24,761 nt of DNA, taken from positions 15,001 to 39,761 of the forward strand of contig JACVTC010000353.1 in the NCBI GenBank assembly GCA_016946835.1, given 5' to 3'. Shown one piece after another: positions 9,793 through 20,496 of the stretch; the stretch's first letter is position 1, and the number at the start of each line of letters is the position of its first letter. Source of the DNA: Neocallimastix lanati (nom. inval.). Its lineage: Eukaryota > Neocallimastigomycota > Neocallimastigomycetes > Neocallimastigales > Neocallimastigaceae. A model generated the notes under the pieces. The model searched no databases and had not been told where the DNA came from. It saw nothing but the letters and a program-made list of their open reading frames with translations. Position numbers and translations under genes: made by a program.

Positions 9793-9838
9793 CATATTTC
9801 ATAAAGTGTATATCATATTTTATATTAACTTCTTAATA
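9793..9838 (+). repeat. Direct repeat flanking the copia relic, right copy
   Basis: Partner of 7975-8021. A further partial copy (ATATTTCATAGAATGTACATC) lies immediately before it at about 9772-9792, so the motif is tandemly repeated on this side. Confidence 0.5.
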
Positions 9839-10870
9839 ATAATCAATTATATAGATATTAAAGTATAACTAATAATCTTTGCGAAAATAAATATATAACA
9901 TAAATTAATTATAAATGTTAACATTTAAATTATTTATATATATATATATTTAATTAATTTATATCATAAATTTTCTTTGCAATATAATTAAAAACTGATT
10001 ATTTAAATAATATGGTATAAAACGGAGTACATTTTTTTTTTTTATAGATGGACAAATTATCTATTTATTATAACCATTATTCTATAATTAAAAATTTTTT
10101 TTTTTTAGTTATTTTTATTTTTTAATATTATATTTTTATTATTATTTTTTTTTTTCATTTATACACATTTTCGTTCATTTTTATAATAATATTATAGCAA
10201 ACTTTAAACTTTTTATCATAAATTATTAAAATATTTTTAAATATATAAATAATATAAAATAAAATCATTAAAATATCAATATTAACGATAAAAAAAAATA
10301 TTGCATTAAATATTAAAATATGAACAAAATATATATATATATATATATATATTTTTTTAAATGTTGAAATGTAAAACGAACAAAAAAAAAAAAATTACTA
10401 GAAGAAATAAAAATAATTATAAATTATGAATTATTTAGAGATTTAGAAATTAACATAAAAATTTATAATTTATAAAAAGAAAAAAGAAATTTTAGTTAAA
10501 AATTACAAGTTATTCATTTACCTATATAACCATTTATCCATTTAATCATTTAACTATTTAGTTTTTACTTAATTTGAGATGAGAATGGTATTAATATATC
10601 ATTCTCAATAGATAATAACTAGAAGAGATCACTTAACAAAGACATCAAATACAATTTTATTTTAGGAAATATTAATAGGCTTGTTTAGAGATTGAAAGGT
10701 GTTGACTATCGAAACGATAAATTGCTATATAACAGTAGTAAATAAATTATTAAAAAAATATTATAATGATTTATCTACTATCATCATGATATATATGAAG
10801 TACAAAAATAAAAATAAAAATAACATAAATTTCTTTATTTTCTTTTTAATACATATATTTCATATATATA

Positions 10871-10994
10871 TAAATTTTTAAAAAAAAAAAAGAAGAAAGA
10901 ATTTAAGAGGGAAGACTTTTAGAGGTCGGTCTTCATCTCTTCTTTTGGTCTACTAAAATTTCGTTATTTTCTACGAATAAAAAAAAAATAATAA
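10871..10994. other. Short spacer with an imperfect hairpin
   Basis: Starts with an A run followed by GA-rich DNA. Around 10905-10942 the arms AAGAG-GAAGAC and GTCTTC-CTCTT can pair around a loop of about 14 nt. No gene is visible. It may be the end of a Pol III or repeat-derived unit, but nothing identifies it. Confidence 0.35.
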
Positions 10995-11268
10995 TAAATA
11001 AAATAAAATAAAATAAAATAAAATAAAATAAAATAAAATAAAATAAAATAAAATAAAATAAAATAAAATAAAATAAAATAAAATAAAATAAAATAAAATA
11101 AAATAAAATAAAATAAAATAAAATAAAATAAAATAAAATAAAATAAAAATAAACATAGAAATAAAAATAAAATAAAATAAAATAAAATAAAATAAAATAA
11201 AATAAAATAAAAATAAAAATAAACATAGAAATAAAAATAAAATAAAATAAAATAAAATAAAATAAAAT
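10995..11268. repeat. (TAAAA)n microsatellite with two interspersed variant units
   Basis: About 270 bp of 5-bp units. It is uninterrupted to about 11145, then broken twice by the same segment AAATAAACATAGAAATAAAA, at about 11148-11168 and 11218-11238, showing a block duplication inside the array. Open frames across it on the minus strand (runs of F, I, L, Y) are artefacts of the repeat. Confidence 0.95.
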
Positions 11269-11658
11269 TTTTATGGTTTAAAGATATAACGATTTGATTT
11301 AAATTAATTAAAAAAAAAATAAAAACAAAATTTAATTTTTATCTTATGCAGTCTTATTAATTCTATATATTAATTGAAATAAAAATAAATAAATAAAAAA
11401 TAGAATGAATAAAAAAAATAATAATAATAAAAATAAAAATAAAATAAAAAAACATCAATATATAAGTAAAATTAAAAATCAAAACAAAAAGAAAAATAAT
11501 AGTAATAAAAAAATAATAATAAAAATAAAAAAAATAAAATAAAAAAATAAAATATATAATTAAAACAAAAAAAATAAAACAAAAAAAATAAATATAAAAA
11601 GATAAATCAAAAAATAAAATAAAAAGAATGAAATAAAAAGTAATATATATATAAAACT

Positions 11659-11664
11659 AAAAAA
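11659..11664 (-). terminator. Pol III terminator of tRNA-Met
   Basis: On the minus strand a run of six T follows the tRNA discriminator base directly, the usual RNA polymerase III termination signal. Confidence 0.8.
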
Positions 11665-11737
11665 TGCGAAGTGTGAGGTTCAAACTCACGACCTTAAGAT
11701 TATGAGACTTACGCGCTGCCGACTGCGCCAACTTCGC
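11665..11737 (-). tRNA. tRNA-Met (anticodon CAT, elongator type), 73 nt
   Basis: Folds as a cloverleaf on the minus strand. The acceptor GCGAAGT pairs with ACTTCGC (7 bp). The D arm is GCGC/GCGC with loop AGTCGGCA, and the anticodon arm TAAGT-CTCATAA-TCTTA has a U-U at 31/39, as I recall for yeast elongator tRNA-Met. The variable loop is AGGTC, the T arm GTGAG-TTTGAAC-CTCAC, and the discriminator A. There is no intron. The A box TGGCGCAGTCGG is canonical. The B box is unusual: T-loop position 56, almost always C, is T. This weakens the G19-C56 contact and the TFIIIC site, so the gene may be poorly expressed or decaying. It lies directly beside copy B of the duplicated flank. Confidence 0.9.
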
Positions 11738-13265
11738 TTTGATGAATTTTTTTATGAAATTTTAATTGAAATATGATATTTATTTAAAAGATTAGATTTT
11801 AATTTGATGGGTTAGATTAAATGAAAGTAATCTATAATATATAAGATGAAAATTATAATGAAGTGGATTCATATTTAAATTAGTAGTAAAAACCTTTCTT
11901 GTTTAGGATTTTTCTATATTTTCAAAAACGAAAAAAAAGTATATATACTCATATCTATACTTTTTTGTAGAAATTAGTTTTAAAAAAATACAAAGAAAAG
12001 AATTTTTTTTAATAAATAGTATTTATGAATATATTATTTTTTATTACAAAATATTAAATAAAATAAAAAAATGTAAATTAAAAGTATTAATTAAAAAAAA
12101 ATTAATTATAAAGACATAAAATATTCAAATCTTGATTTTTGAATTATCGTATAAGATTAATTACTTTTGTATCAAAATATTTTATTTAATTTAATTCATT
12201 TTTAATATTTAAAAGTAAAATATAATAAAATAAAAAATGAAAATCAAAAGTCATTAAATAAGTGATGTTATTTTGAAATACATATATATATATTTAATTA
12301 ATAATAAATTATTTTAAAATAAAAATTAATGAGATGAATTTATTATTAAAATAATATAATATAAAAATTATAAATTAAAAATGTATAATTATAAATTATT
12401 AATATTAAAATTATAATATATTTATCATACACATAAAAATATAAAATAATAATCTTTAAGAAAATAAATATAAAATATTAAGTTATAATTTTTAAGAAAA
12501 TAAATATAAAATATAAATTTTTTATAAATATTAAAGTTAATATTATTTTTATTAATACAAATATTTAATTAATTTATTTCATAAATTTTCTTTGCAATGT
12601 AATTAAAAACTGATTATTTAAATAATATGGTATAAAACTGAGTACATAAATAATATAAAATATAATCATTAAAATATCAATATTAACGATAAAAAAAAAT
12701 ATTGCATTAAATATTAAAATATGAACAAAATATATATATATATATATATTTTTTTTTTAAATGTTGAAATTTAAAACGAACAAAAAAAAAAAAAAAAAAA
12801 AAAAAAAAATTACTAGAATAAATAAAAATAATTATAAATTATGAATTATTTAGAGATTTAGAAATTAACATAAAAATTTATAATTTATAAAAAGAAAAAA
12901 GAAATTTTAGTTAAAAATTACAAGTTATTCATTTACCTATTTAATCATTTAATCATTTAACCATTTAACTATTTAGTTTCTACTTAATTTGAGATGAGAA
13001 TGGTATTAATATATCATTCTCAATAGATTATAACTAGAAGAGATCACTTAACAAAGACATCAAATACAATTTTATTTTAGGAAATATTAATAGGCTTGTT
13101 TAGAGATTGAAAGGTGTTGATTATCGAAACGATAAATTGCTATATAACAGTAGTAGATAAATTATTTAAAAATATTATAATGATTTATCTATTATCATCA
13201 AAATATATATGAAGTACTAAAAATAAAAACAAAAATAAAATAAAAATTTTTTTATTTTGTTTTTA
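11738..13265. repeat. Segmental duplication copy B (upstream flank of tRNA-Met)
   Basis: Counterpart of 7258-10870. It starts at the tRNA-Met 5' edge and runs without the copia insertion. A poly(A) run at about 12783-12809 and a (TA)n run at about 12730-12747 differ in length from copy A. The inner block from TGTTGAAAT (12761) to TATATAACA (about 13149) looks LTR-like, with TGTTG at the start and ACA at the end, and has a near-identical partner at about 10361-10733. No coding potential. Confidence 0.75.
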
Positions 13266-13299
13266 ATATATATATATTCAATTAGTTGTAATTTTAAAA

Positions 13300-14045
13300 A
13301 AAAGTCTAGTGTTAGTAATGTCAAATTTTTCTTTCAAAAAATTTTTTATTTTGTATATTTCATTATCATTACCAGTAACAAGAATGTCATTTACTTATAA
13401 GACTAACGGGCTACTAATATTATTATTTTTATTATTTTTGTCTTATATATAGGGATCATAAGAATATAGTAAATTTAAGGTTTAATAGTGTGATATTTAA
13501 AGTGTTGTTCCACATACGTCTAGCTTGTCTTAATTTATATAAGGCTTTGTTTAACTTACAATAATATTTCTTTTCAATTTCTTCTCTTTTTGATAAGTAC
13601 ATATATATATCTTCGCTTAACTTGGTGTCAAAATAAGCTGCTTTAATATCTATTTGGTGTATATCATAACAGTTCTTTGAGGTAACTGTAGTTATCATTG
13701 GTAGTGTGCATTGTTAGAGAGTAAATAAAAATATTTCTTTAATATCTATTCCATATTGCTATTGCTGTGTAAATCCACAAGGGACGAGCTTTGCTTTCTT
13801 TAGTGATATTTTTTCTTCTGGATCACCTTTGAATTTAAATACCCATCTAGATGAAATAACGTTAGTTTCGTTTGGTATTAAATCAACAGCTGTATATACA
13901 TTCATTTTTTTCATGCTTTCTAATTTTTATATTATGGCTTTGATCTATTCCTTTTTTGTCTTTTTTGTCAAATATAATTTTTTAATGCAGTGGTTCTTCC
14001 GTTTCATTTTTGTCTATTGTTACTAAGGCGACATCGTTTGTAATT
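13300..14045 (-). pseudogene. Copia-type reverse transcriptase relic
   Basis: On the minus strand, discontinuous frames match the N-terminal and central copia RT. In order they are NETEEPLH...KKDKKGID, SMKKMNVYTAVDLIPNETN, SSRWVFKFKGDPEEKISLKKAK, GFTQQ followed by TAG then YGIDIKEIFLFTL, IHQIDIKAAYFDTKLSEDIYMYL, KLNKALYKLRQARRMWNNTL, and VNDILVTGNDNEIYKIKNFL. The longest open part is 13456-13698. The active-site block, normally YVDD, reads stop-V-N-D, so the enzyme is dead by at least two lesions there besides the other stops and frameshifts. It is on the opposite strand from the copia gag relic at 8124-9718 and need not derive from the same insertion. Confidence 0.85.
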
Positions 14046-14151
14046 TAATTTATACAGTATGGTTTTGGCTTTCTCTTAGGTTAGGATAGTAGAATATCAA
14101 GTTTGAGGGTTTTATGTTATAAATAAAGAGTTGAAAATAATTTCTAGAAAT

Positions 14152-14510
14152 GAGTGGCTTGGATAGTAACTTGTATATCAGTATTATTACAAAGAGTAAT
14201 AGCCTAAATAATAGATATATAATATAGAGTGGATTGTGTAATATAGTAATTGAATAAGTGGTTTGAATAAAAACTTATTAATAAAGGAGTGGCTTGATTA
14301 GATAATAAAATAGTTTAAATATTTAATTTTTTTTAAATTTTAGCTTGTTTGACCACATGTTTAAAATGCCAGTATTATCTTAGAATTAAGATAAAGATAG
14401 CCTAAAAAGTAGTAAGTATTAGATAGCCTCAAGAGTGGTTATAGTAGAAGTAAAAACAGAATATATGATTGAATTATCTTATCTTGAATCCTGTAGGAGT
14501 GGCTTGAATA
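14152..14510. repeat. Degenerate interspersed repeat, core GAGTGGCTTGA
   Basis: Six occurrences of GAGTGG(C/T/A)TT-like cores at about 14152, 14227, 14256, 14287, 14433 and 14497. Among them lie TAGCCT motifs near 14191, 14396 and 14423. Spacing is irregular, 26 to about 146 bp. It could be a decayed minisatellite or an eroded repeat-containing gene. Confidence 0.45.
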
Positions 14511-14660
14511 AATAAAAAAGACTAAAAAAAGGCTACTAAAAAATATTGGCAGTAGTAGATTGAAATCGTTCATTTATTTCAATGAGTATGTATTACAAAC
14601 AGAAAATATTTTAAATTTCGATTTTATTCCATGTATAATATTATATATAAATATCAATTT

Positions 14661-14722
14661 TAATTTTTGCTTATTCATAATTGATAGATAAGTATCTATC
14701 AATTATGAATAAGCAAAAATTA
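14661..14722. repeat. Perfect palindrome, two 30-bp arms and a 2-bp spacer
   Basis: The left arm 14661-14690 is the exact reverse complement of the right arm 14693-14722, separated by AG. Symmetry stops at both outer ends. It would form a very stable hairpin or a cruciform. No transposon ends, gene or Pol III signals are attached to it. Confidence 0.9.
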
Positions 14723-15793
14723 GTTAACAAATACTAAATAATTAATAAATAAATTTTATATTTATTTTCTGAAGTTATAGTAGTAGTCTTGTCTATTTAT
14801 GTTATTCTTTATTTATGTATTCGTTTTATTTGATTAGTAGTAGATATAAGTAGTTCGTTATATAAAGTTTATTAAATTATTTTTGCGTGTTTATAAAACA
14901 TTATTCATTAATATTATGTATCAAATTTGCTCCTTTTATTTTAAATTTATATATAATTTTTATTATATTTTGTTTTAACGCGTTGACAATATTCAGCATA
15001 TTCTTTTATATTTTATATTTTTATATATTATAGTAAGGGAGTTGGCTTTGTTATTTAATTAATAACTCACTCGTGTAGAATGAGACTCTTAATTTTTTAA
15101 CTTTACTTATCTTAAATCGTGTTATATTAAATTAAAATTAATTATATATAATAAAATATAAATGAAAAATAATGAAAATTTTATTTATGTATAATTTCCT
15201 ATTCTATAATTCAATTGGATAATTCTATAATAATTTGTTAACAATTTTAAAGATATATTAAGAGTTTTAGGTTTGAGTTATATTTGTCCGATTAAGATTT
15301 TTATTAATTATAATAAGGAATTAAAATTAAATAATTATCATACTTCAATTTTTATAAGTTAATTAAGAAATCAAAAAATTAAAAATTAGATTTTAACGAA
15401 ATCTTATATTTAATATTTTAATAATAAATTTTTATAAAAATTAATAATAAAAATAAATACCATTGTTATAATTAATTTAATAATTTATTCGGCTAACTTT
15501 GCTTAGTTAGTAATCTTATAAAGATTATATATTAGAATTCCAACTTCTTTTTATACTAATTTTAAAATAATAAGTAATAATATAATTAGTGCATTTTAAT
15601 CTTTATATATATATATTTATATTAACTATAAAAATATAATAATAAAGTAATATTTATAAGTATCTTTTAATAAAATAGTTATATGATTATTAATAAAATA
15701 AAGATTTATAATTTTAATAAAATTTTTAATACTAAAACTAATTAGTTAATTAAATATAATAAAGTATATGTTATAATTAATTATGTTATAAAT

Positions 15794-15828
15794 TGTATAT
15801 TGTATATTGTATATTGTATATTGTATAT
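15794..15828. repeat. Tandem 7-bp repeat (TGTATAT), about 5 copies
   Basis: Five perfect units in a row, followed by degenerate units to about 15860. Confidence 0.85.
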
Positions 15829-16970
15829 TAAATATTGCATATTATATATTGTATATTTGAATATTGATTTAATAATAAAATAATTTAAGAATAAAATAAT
15901 TTATAATCTAAAATCTAATTAAAAGTCTTTTTAGAAACTTTTAGAATTATAAAGAATTCCTTAAAATCTTTTAGAAATTATTTAATTAAACAATTACTAA
16001 TATTATAATAATTTATATAAAACTATTGAAATATTATAAATTATTATTAATTATTAAATCTGTATAATTTATTTATTAATTCTGTTTATAATAAATAGTA
16101 ATATAATGATCAAGTTAAAGATTTTATCAATTATAAAATATTAATTTAATATTTAAGGGCTTTTTCAATAATTAAATTTTTTTATAAATTTAAAATTATT
16201 TAAAGTCCAATTTTTCGTGTTTCAGTGGTTTAAATGAGTTAATATTTATTTATATTGTAGATCTCGAACAAAGCTTTCTAATGAATATAATTTTAGTATT
16301 AATTTTAAAGATAAATTTCCATTATTTGTGGAGTTATCGTTATTTTTCTTCGATTTATTTATATCAGTTTCTTAAGGGTTTAATTAAATTGATTTATAGT
16401 TATTAAAATAGTCCAAACCATTTTGTTTCAAAATATCAAATATTCCTAGTATTTATTTTTATAATAAAAGTCGAATTTTAAATGAAATTATCAATAAAGA
16501 AATTTAATTTCAATTGATTTATTGGTGAATTCCATTTTCAAATCCACTAATATTTGCGACAAGATATATTTTAATATTTTTTCTAAAGATTATAATAATG
16601 TAATGAATTTATAAGTAAGGGAAGTAAGAATTATAGTCTACTGGTTACTTATATTGATTGTAACCAATATTTCATTGATTCGACTTCGACTTCGGCACAT
16701 ATTGCAAAATTATTATTTTAAACATTTATTAATATTTTCTATAATTTTCTTTCTACATAAAAATTATAGAATCTCATAAAATTTATTTTGTTAATAATTT
16801 ATCCAAATGAAAATAAATTCTAATTTTAGAAATAATTATTAATTTTTTTTAAAAGATATATTTTCTTCAATCAATTCAACTTATTGTTACTAACGTTAAA
16901 TGTTAATTATATATTCAGAAAAAAAATAAATAGATGTGAATTTCTCGATTTAAAAATGTTTTCTTTCATC

Positions 16971-17327
16971 TTTTTAATAAATAAAATTTTTAATAAATAA
17001 AATTTTTAATAAATAAAATTTTTAATAAATAAAATTTTTAATAAATAAAATTTTTAATAAATAAAATTTTTAATAAATAAAATTTTTAATAAATAAAATT
17101 TTTAAAAAATAAAATTTTTAATAAATAAAATTTTTAATAAATAAAATTTTTAATAAATAAAATTTTTAATAAATAAAATTTTTAATAAATAAAATTTTTA
17201 ATAAATAAAATTTTTAATAAATAAAATTTTTAAAAAATAAAATTTTTAATAAATAAAATTTTTAATAAATAAAATTTTTAATAAATAAAATTTTTAATAA
17301 ATAAAATTTTTAATAAATAAAATTTTT
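16971..17327. repeat. 16-bp minisatellite, about 22 units, with an 8-unit higher-order period
   Basis: The unit TTTTTAATAAATAAAA repeats in strict 16-bp phase. Units starting at 17099 and 17227 share the same T-to-A variant (TTTTTAAAAAATAAAA) exactly 128 bp apart. The other units are almost identical. The array ends in degenerate copies to about 17390. Confidence 0.93.
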
Positions 17328-17639
17328 ATTATATAAACTTTTTTTGTAAATAAAATTTTCAATAAATAAATTTTTAATAAATAATTATAAATAAATTTAG
17401 TTATAAAATTAAATATTTCTTTTTGCTTTTTGTAAGTATAAACTTATTGAGTCAATCTTGTTTTGTTTAATAAATTATCAAATATATTAAGTAAAACGTT
17501 ACAATAAAAATAACAATAGGAAACGCGCTCAATATCTTTGTATTATTTCTACTAATAATTCCTAGTAACTTCATTTTAGATACTATCACCTTTTCTGACT
17601 ATTTCTGATATTTTTTTTTTTGGTAAATTCAACCACTCT

Positions 17640-18790
17640 TTCTGGCCACTCTTGATAATTTTTAAAGATATTTCCACTACTACGCCTCTTCTTCAAAAGG
17701 ATTTCTTACAAAGATGAATCCCTTTTTTTATGTTCTATCCAGATCGCTTCACTAAGAACACAAATAGAGTTGTATTCGTCATCTCCTGATTATATGGAAC
17801 CGCAATGAACTTGGCTGCCTCTTTAATAAAGAATAAAGACCTTTACCTTAATGATTACGAATCAATTATTGGAAGATTTAAATCTACTTTCAGAAATAAT
17901 GATGCCACTTTTACGGCTAACCAAAAACTTAGAAATATTATACAAAGATGGTTGGGCGATATAACTAACCTAACTAAGTATTAGAATTCAATAGGTATGT
18001 AAATAACTCTTCATAGAACAAATTTGCAAAAATGAACTCATTTCTTGCTGGCTTACTGAACCAGAGGCCACAAGTATTTTCGAAATGGTTCGTGGACCTA
18101 AGTTTCTCTATACCATTCAAATAATTGTCTCAAGAATTGACTTCAGCTAATCTATCCAAAGAAATCCCTTTACTTCACAAAACCGAGAGAAAAAATCCTT
18201 AAATAACAATAAGAAAAAAATTTATTATTAATAAAAAGCTTCCCAAATCTAAATTTTAAGGAGCACTTACAAAAGAAGAAAAGGATAAAGAAAGAAGAGA
18301 AAACCTTTACCTTTATTATGATTCCGCTGAGCACTCCCTTGAGAACTGTCCATTGAGAAATAGAAATTAATCATCAACTAGAAGTTCCCACATTACCGAT
18401 CTCGATTCTAAGCCCACTTTAAGGCCAAGAATATCTGATTAACCTAACATTAAATTTCCAATTTTCGAATTCTCTCTCACTGCTTCCAATTTCATTACAA
18501 AAGTAAAAATTCTTATGGATTCCAGTTCTCAATTTAATCCTATAGACATTATCTTCACTAAGGAAAATAACATTCCCTACTCTACAGAAATGAATATGCC
18601 TAAAGTGTTCGTATATTGGAAGTAATCAGCAAATCCTGACGAAATTATTTAAATCTTTCTTAAATACAATAATCATCACCGAAAAGCTATATTCTACATT
18701 GTGCATTTCCCATTTTATCTGGTTATCCTTGGCACTGGCTACTTATCAACCTTCAACCCAACAATTAACTTTTCAACCAAAGAATTAACG
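17640..18790 (+). pseudogene. Ty3/gypsy gag-protease relic with many stops
   Basis: A retrotransposon Gag domain is readable from 17730: FYPDRFTKNTNRVVFVIS, stop, LYGTAMNLAASLIKNK, then DYESIIGRFKSTF, ATFTANQKLRN and WLGDITNLTKY. Frame shifts and stops follow, with the piece ICKNELISCWLTEPEATSIF. A CCHC-knuckle remnant near 18300-18365 reads LYLYYDSAEHSLENCPLRN, where the first two cysteines are tyrosines. The protease remnant reads MDSSSQFNPIDI near 18510-18545, with S in place of the catalytic-loop G of DSG or DTG. LGTGYLSTFNPTINF near 18730-18775 matches the gypsy protease C-terminal ILG motif. No RT follows. The relic is unrelated in sequence to the intact gag at 22517. Confidence 0.8.
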
Positions 18791-19679
18791 TTTATTTCAA
18801 ACTAATATACAAGTATTTGTTTTATCCTACCGTTAAAATATCTTTTCCATATTGAATCAGATTACAAATTAATACAATTGAAACTAATATACACTAAAGT
18901 ACAAAATATAAAGAAATATAAATATAAATAAAAAATATATCCAATTAAAAATAGAAAAAAAAAATAAATAATTAAAATTAATATGAAATTTTTCTTTGTC
19001 GTGTATTTATCAATTATTTAAGTAAAATAAACCACTTGTATATTTTATTAAAGTGAATATGTTTTTTGTGTTTTCTCTTTTAATATTTGTTTTTTTTTTC
19101 GATTAATAAGACCCTGTATAAAGTAATTATTTTCTGTAAAAAAATAATGTATTAACTAAAACGTAAAGGTAAATAAAATGTTAATAGTGAAAAACTAAAA
19201 AAAAAAAAAAAAAAAAAAAAAAAGACTCCTATCCCTTAAATAAAGTCTTAAACACAAGCTTTGGAGTGAATCAATCTCATATATTTCAATTTACAAATGC
19301 TACATGAGTTTAAATTATACTATTAAAAAATTATATGCAAAATAATATTAAAAAATAAAATTCAATGGATTCATTACAACGATAATATATAGTAACTATA
19401 TAATATTATTAATTATACTACATATCCAGTTTAAAACAATGTAAAACATCAGGTTCACTTATTGTAGCCTTCCCATATTCCAAATTTTCTCTCTTCATAC
19501 TAGAAGCCACTTAAGAAAGGATAAATGTCGATTATCATCAGAATTACAGAAAACTGTAATTTGTATACCCGATATAAGACATTCCTTTTCCTTCAACCCT
19601 GAATAAAATTTGAAAAATAGTCCATATCTTTGGGATTAAATTAATGAGATCTATATAAAAAAATAGTATAAGGTATAAG

Positions 19680-19731
<52 letters not shown>

Positions 19732-19817
19732 TTAAATAAAAACTAATTAATAATAATATTAATAATAATAATATATATATATTAAAATTATTATATTTTC
19801 TTTAAAATAAAAGAACG
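18791..19817. other. Non-coding region with long A runs and an unexplained G+C-richer island
   Basis: Homopolymer A runs lie at about 19198-19223 and 19680-19724. The 19440-19640 stretch is less A/T-rich than its surroundings and may be a decayed coding segment: broken minus-strand pieces such as GYTNYSF vaguely recall copia RNase H. I cannot confirm this. No intact gene is seen. Confidence 0.5.
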
Positions 19818-19823
19818 AAAAAA
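19818..19823 (-). terminator. Pol III terminator of tRNA-Ser
   Basis: A run of six T on the minus strand, 5 nt after the tRNA-Ser discriminator base. Confidence 0.75.
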
Positions 19824-19828
19824 TAAAT

Positions 19829-19910
19829 CGTCATCTGCAGGACTCGAACCTGCGCTCCCAAAGGGAAATGGCTTAGCAGGCCACCGCGTTAACCACTCCG
19901 CCAAAGTAAC
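19829..19910 (-). tRNA. tRNA-Ser (anticodon GCT), 82 nt
   Basis: A type II cloverleaf on the minus strand. The D arm is GCG-GAGTGGTTAA-CGC and the anticodon arm GTGGC-CTGCTAA-GCCAT carries GCT, for AGC/AGU codons. A long variable arm (TCCC-TTT-GGGA) is diagnostic of serine. The T arm is GCAGG-TTCGAGT-CCTGC with an intact B box, and the discriminator G73 is as expected for serine. There is no intron. The acceptor stem is weak: GTTACTT against AGATGAC gives four Watson-Crick pairs, two G-U pairs and a C-A mismatch at 5/68. The gene may be functional or starting to decay. A short open frame crossing it is spurious. Confidence 0.9.
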
Positions 19911-20496
19911 TACGTTATTTTCTGTGATAAATAACAAAATTATTAAATTAAAATAAATAATAAAAAACAAATTCATGTTAAAGTTTTCTAGCTTAACCCA
20001 AAAATTAATCCATTCTAAAAAAAATTAAATCCATATTTAAGAAAAATTAATTAAATAAAGATAATTAAAATAAAATAATAATAAATTAATTAATCATTAA
20101 TAATTTTAATTAAAAACTAAAATAAATTAATAAAAAATATTTTTCTAAGACTACAAATAAACAAAATAATAAACAAATTTAATAAATTATAAATAACAAA
20201 TAAACAAACTTATAAACATCGCAAAATTAAAATTAAATAGTTAAATAATTTTTTAAGTTACTTTTATTTAAAATAATGATTATTTTATTTATTTTATAAC
20301 TCAACTTTTATAAACAAATTGTAATTAAAATAACATTTTAAAACTCATCTTTATCAACATTTTAATTGTAAATATTGTTTAATTTAATAATAAATTATTC
20401 TTTATTTCTCTTTTATTAATTTTATTATTTTTAATGTAAATAGTTTAAAATCAAAGAAAAATATAAAAACATGTAAATATTTCTTATAAATTATTC
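19911..20496. other. Non-coding A/T-rich DNA
   Basis: Almost pure A/T with scattered short runs. I see no gene, RNA or repeat that I can support. Confidence 0.6.

Larger units (their letters stand above)
7258..10870. repeat. Segmental duplication copy A, interrupted by the chromovirus edge and a copia relic
   Basis: Aligns by eye with copy B (11738-13265). Shared blocks include GATGGGTTAG plus ATGAAAGTAATCTATAATAT at 7320-7355 versus 11806-11842, AATTAAAAACTGATTATTTA at about 9988 versus 12600, and a nearly identical block at 10250-10850 versus 12650-13240. Relative to B, copy A carries the copia-like piece between about 7960 and 9870 and about 215 extra bases near 10030-10245. The distal block is far more similar than the proximal one. 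The rest of copy A has no coding potential. Confidence 0.8.
14046..16970. other. Non-coding A/T-rich region with several repeats
   Basis: No open frame with credible composition on either strand. It contains the GAGTGG repeat cluster (14152-14510), a perfect palindrome (14661-14722), a 7-bp tandem repeat (15794-15828), and a small inverted repeat TGGTTAC/GTAACCA near 16641-16665. Segments around 16200-16400 and 16600-16700 are slightly richer in G+C and may be old coding relics, but I could not match them. Confidence 0.6.

Noticed and set aside
10699-10881. 60-residue plus-strand open frame in copy A
   Set aside because: It is not preserved in copy B, where the same DNA carries disruptions, and its composition is simple A/T.
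10933-11226. Minus-strand open frames made of F, I, L and Y runs
   Set aside because: They are a translation of the (TAAAA)n microsatellite.
13829-14026. 65-residue plus-strand open frame
   Set aside because: It is antisense to the copia RT relic, which explains the region better.
16971-17327. CRISPR-like array
   Set aside because: The 16-bp units are contiguous with no unique spacers, and the context is eukaryotic.
19791-19976. 61-residue minus-strand open frame
   Set aside because: It is centred on the tRNA-Ser gene and is explained by it.
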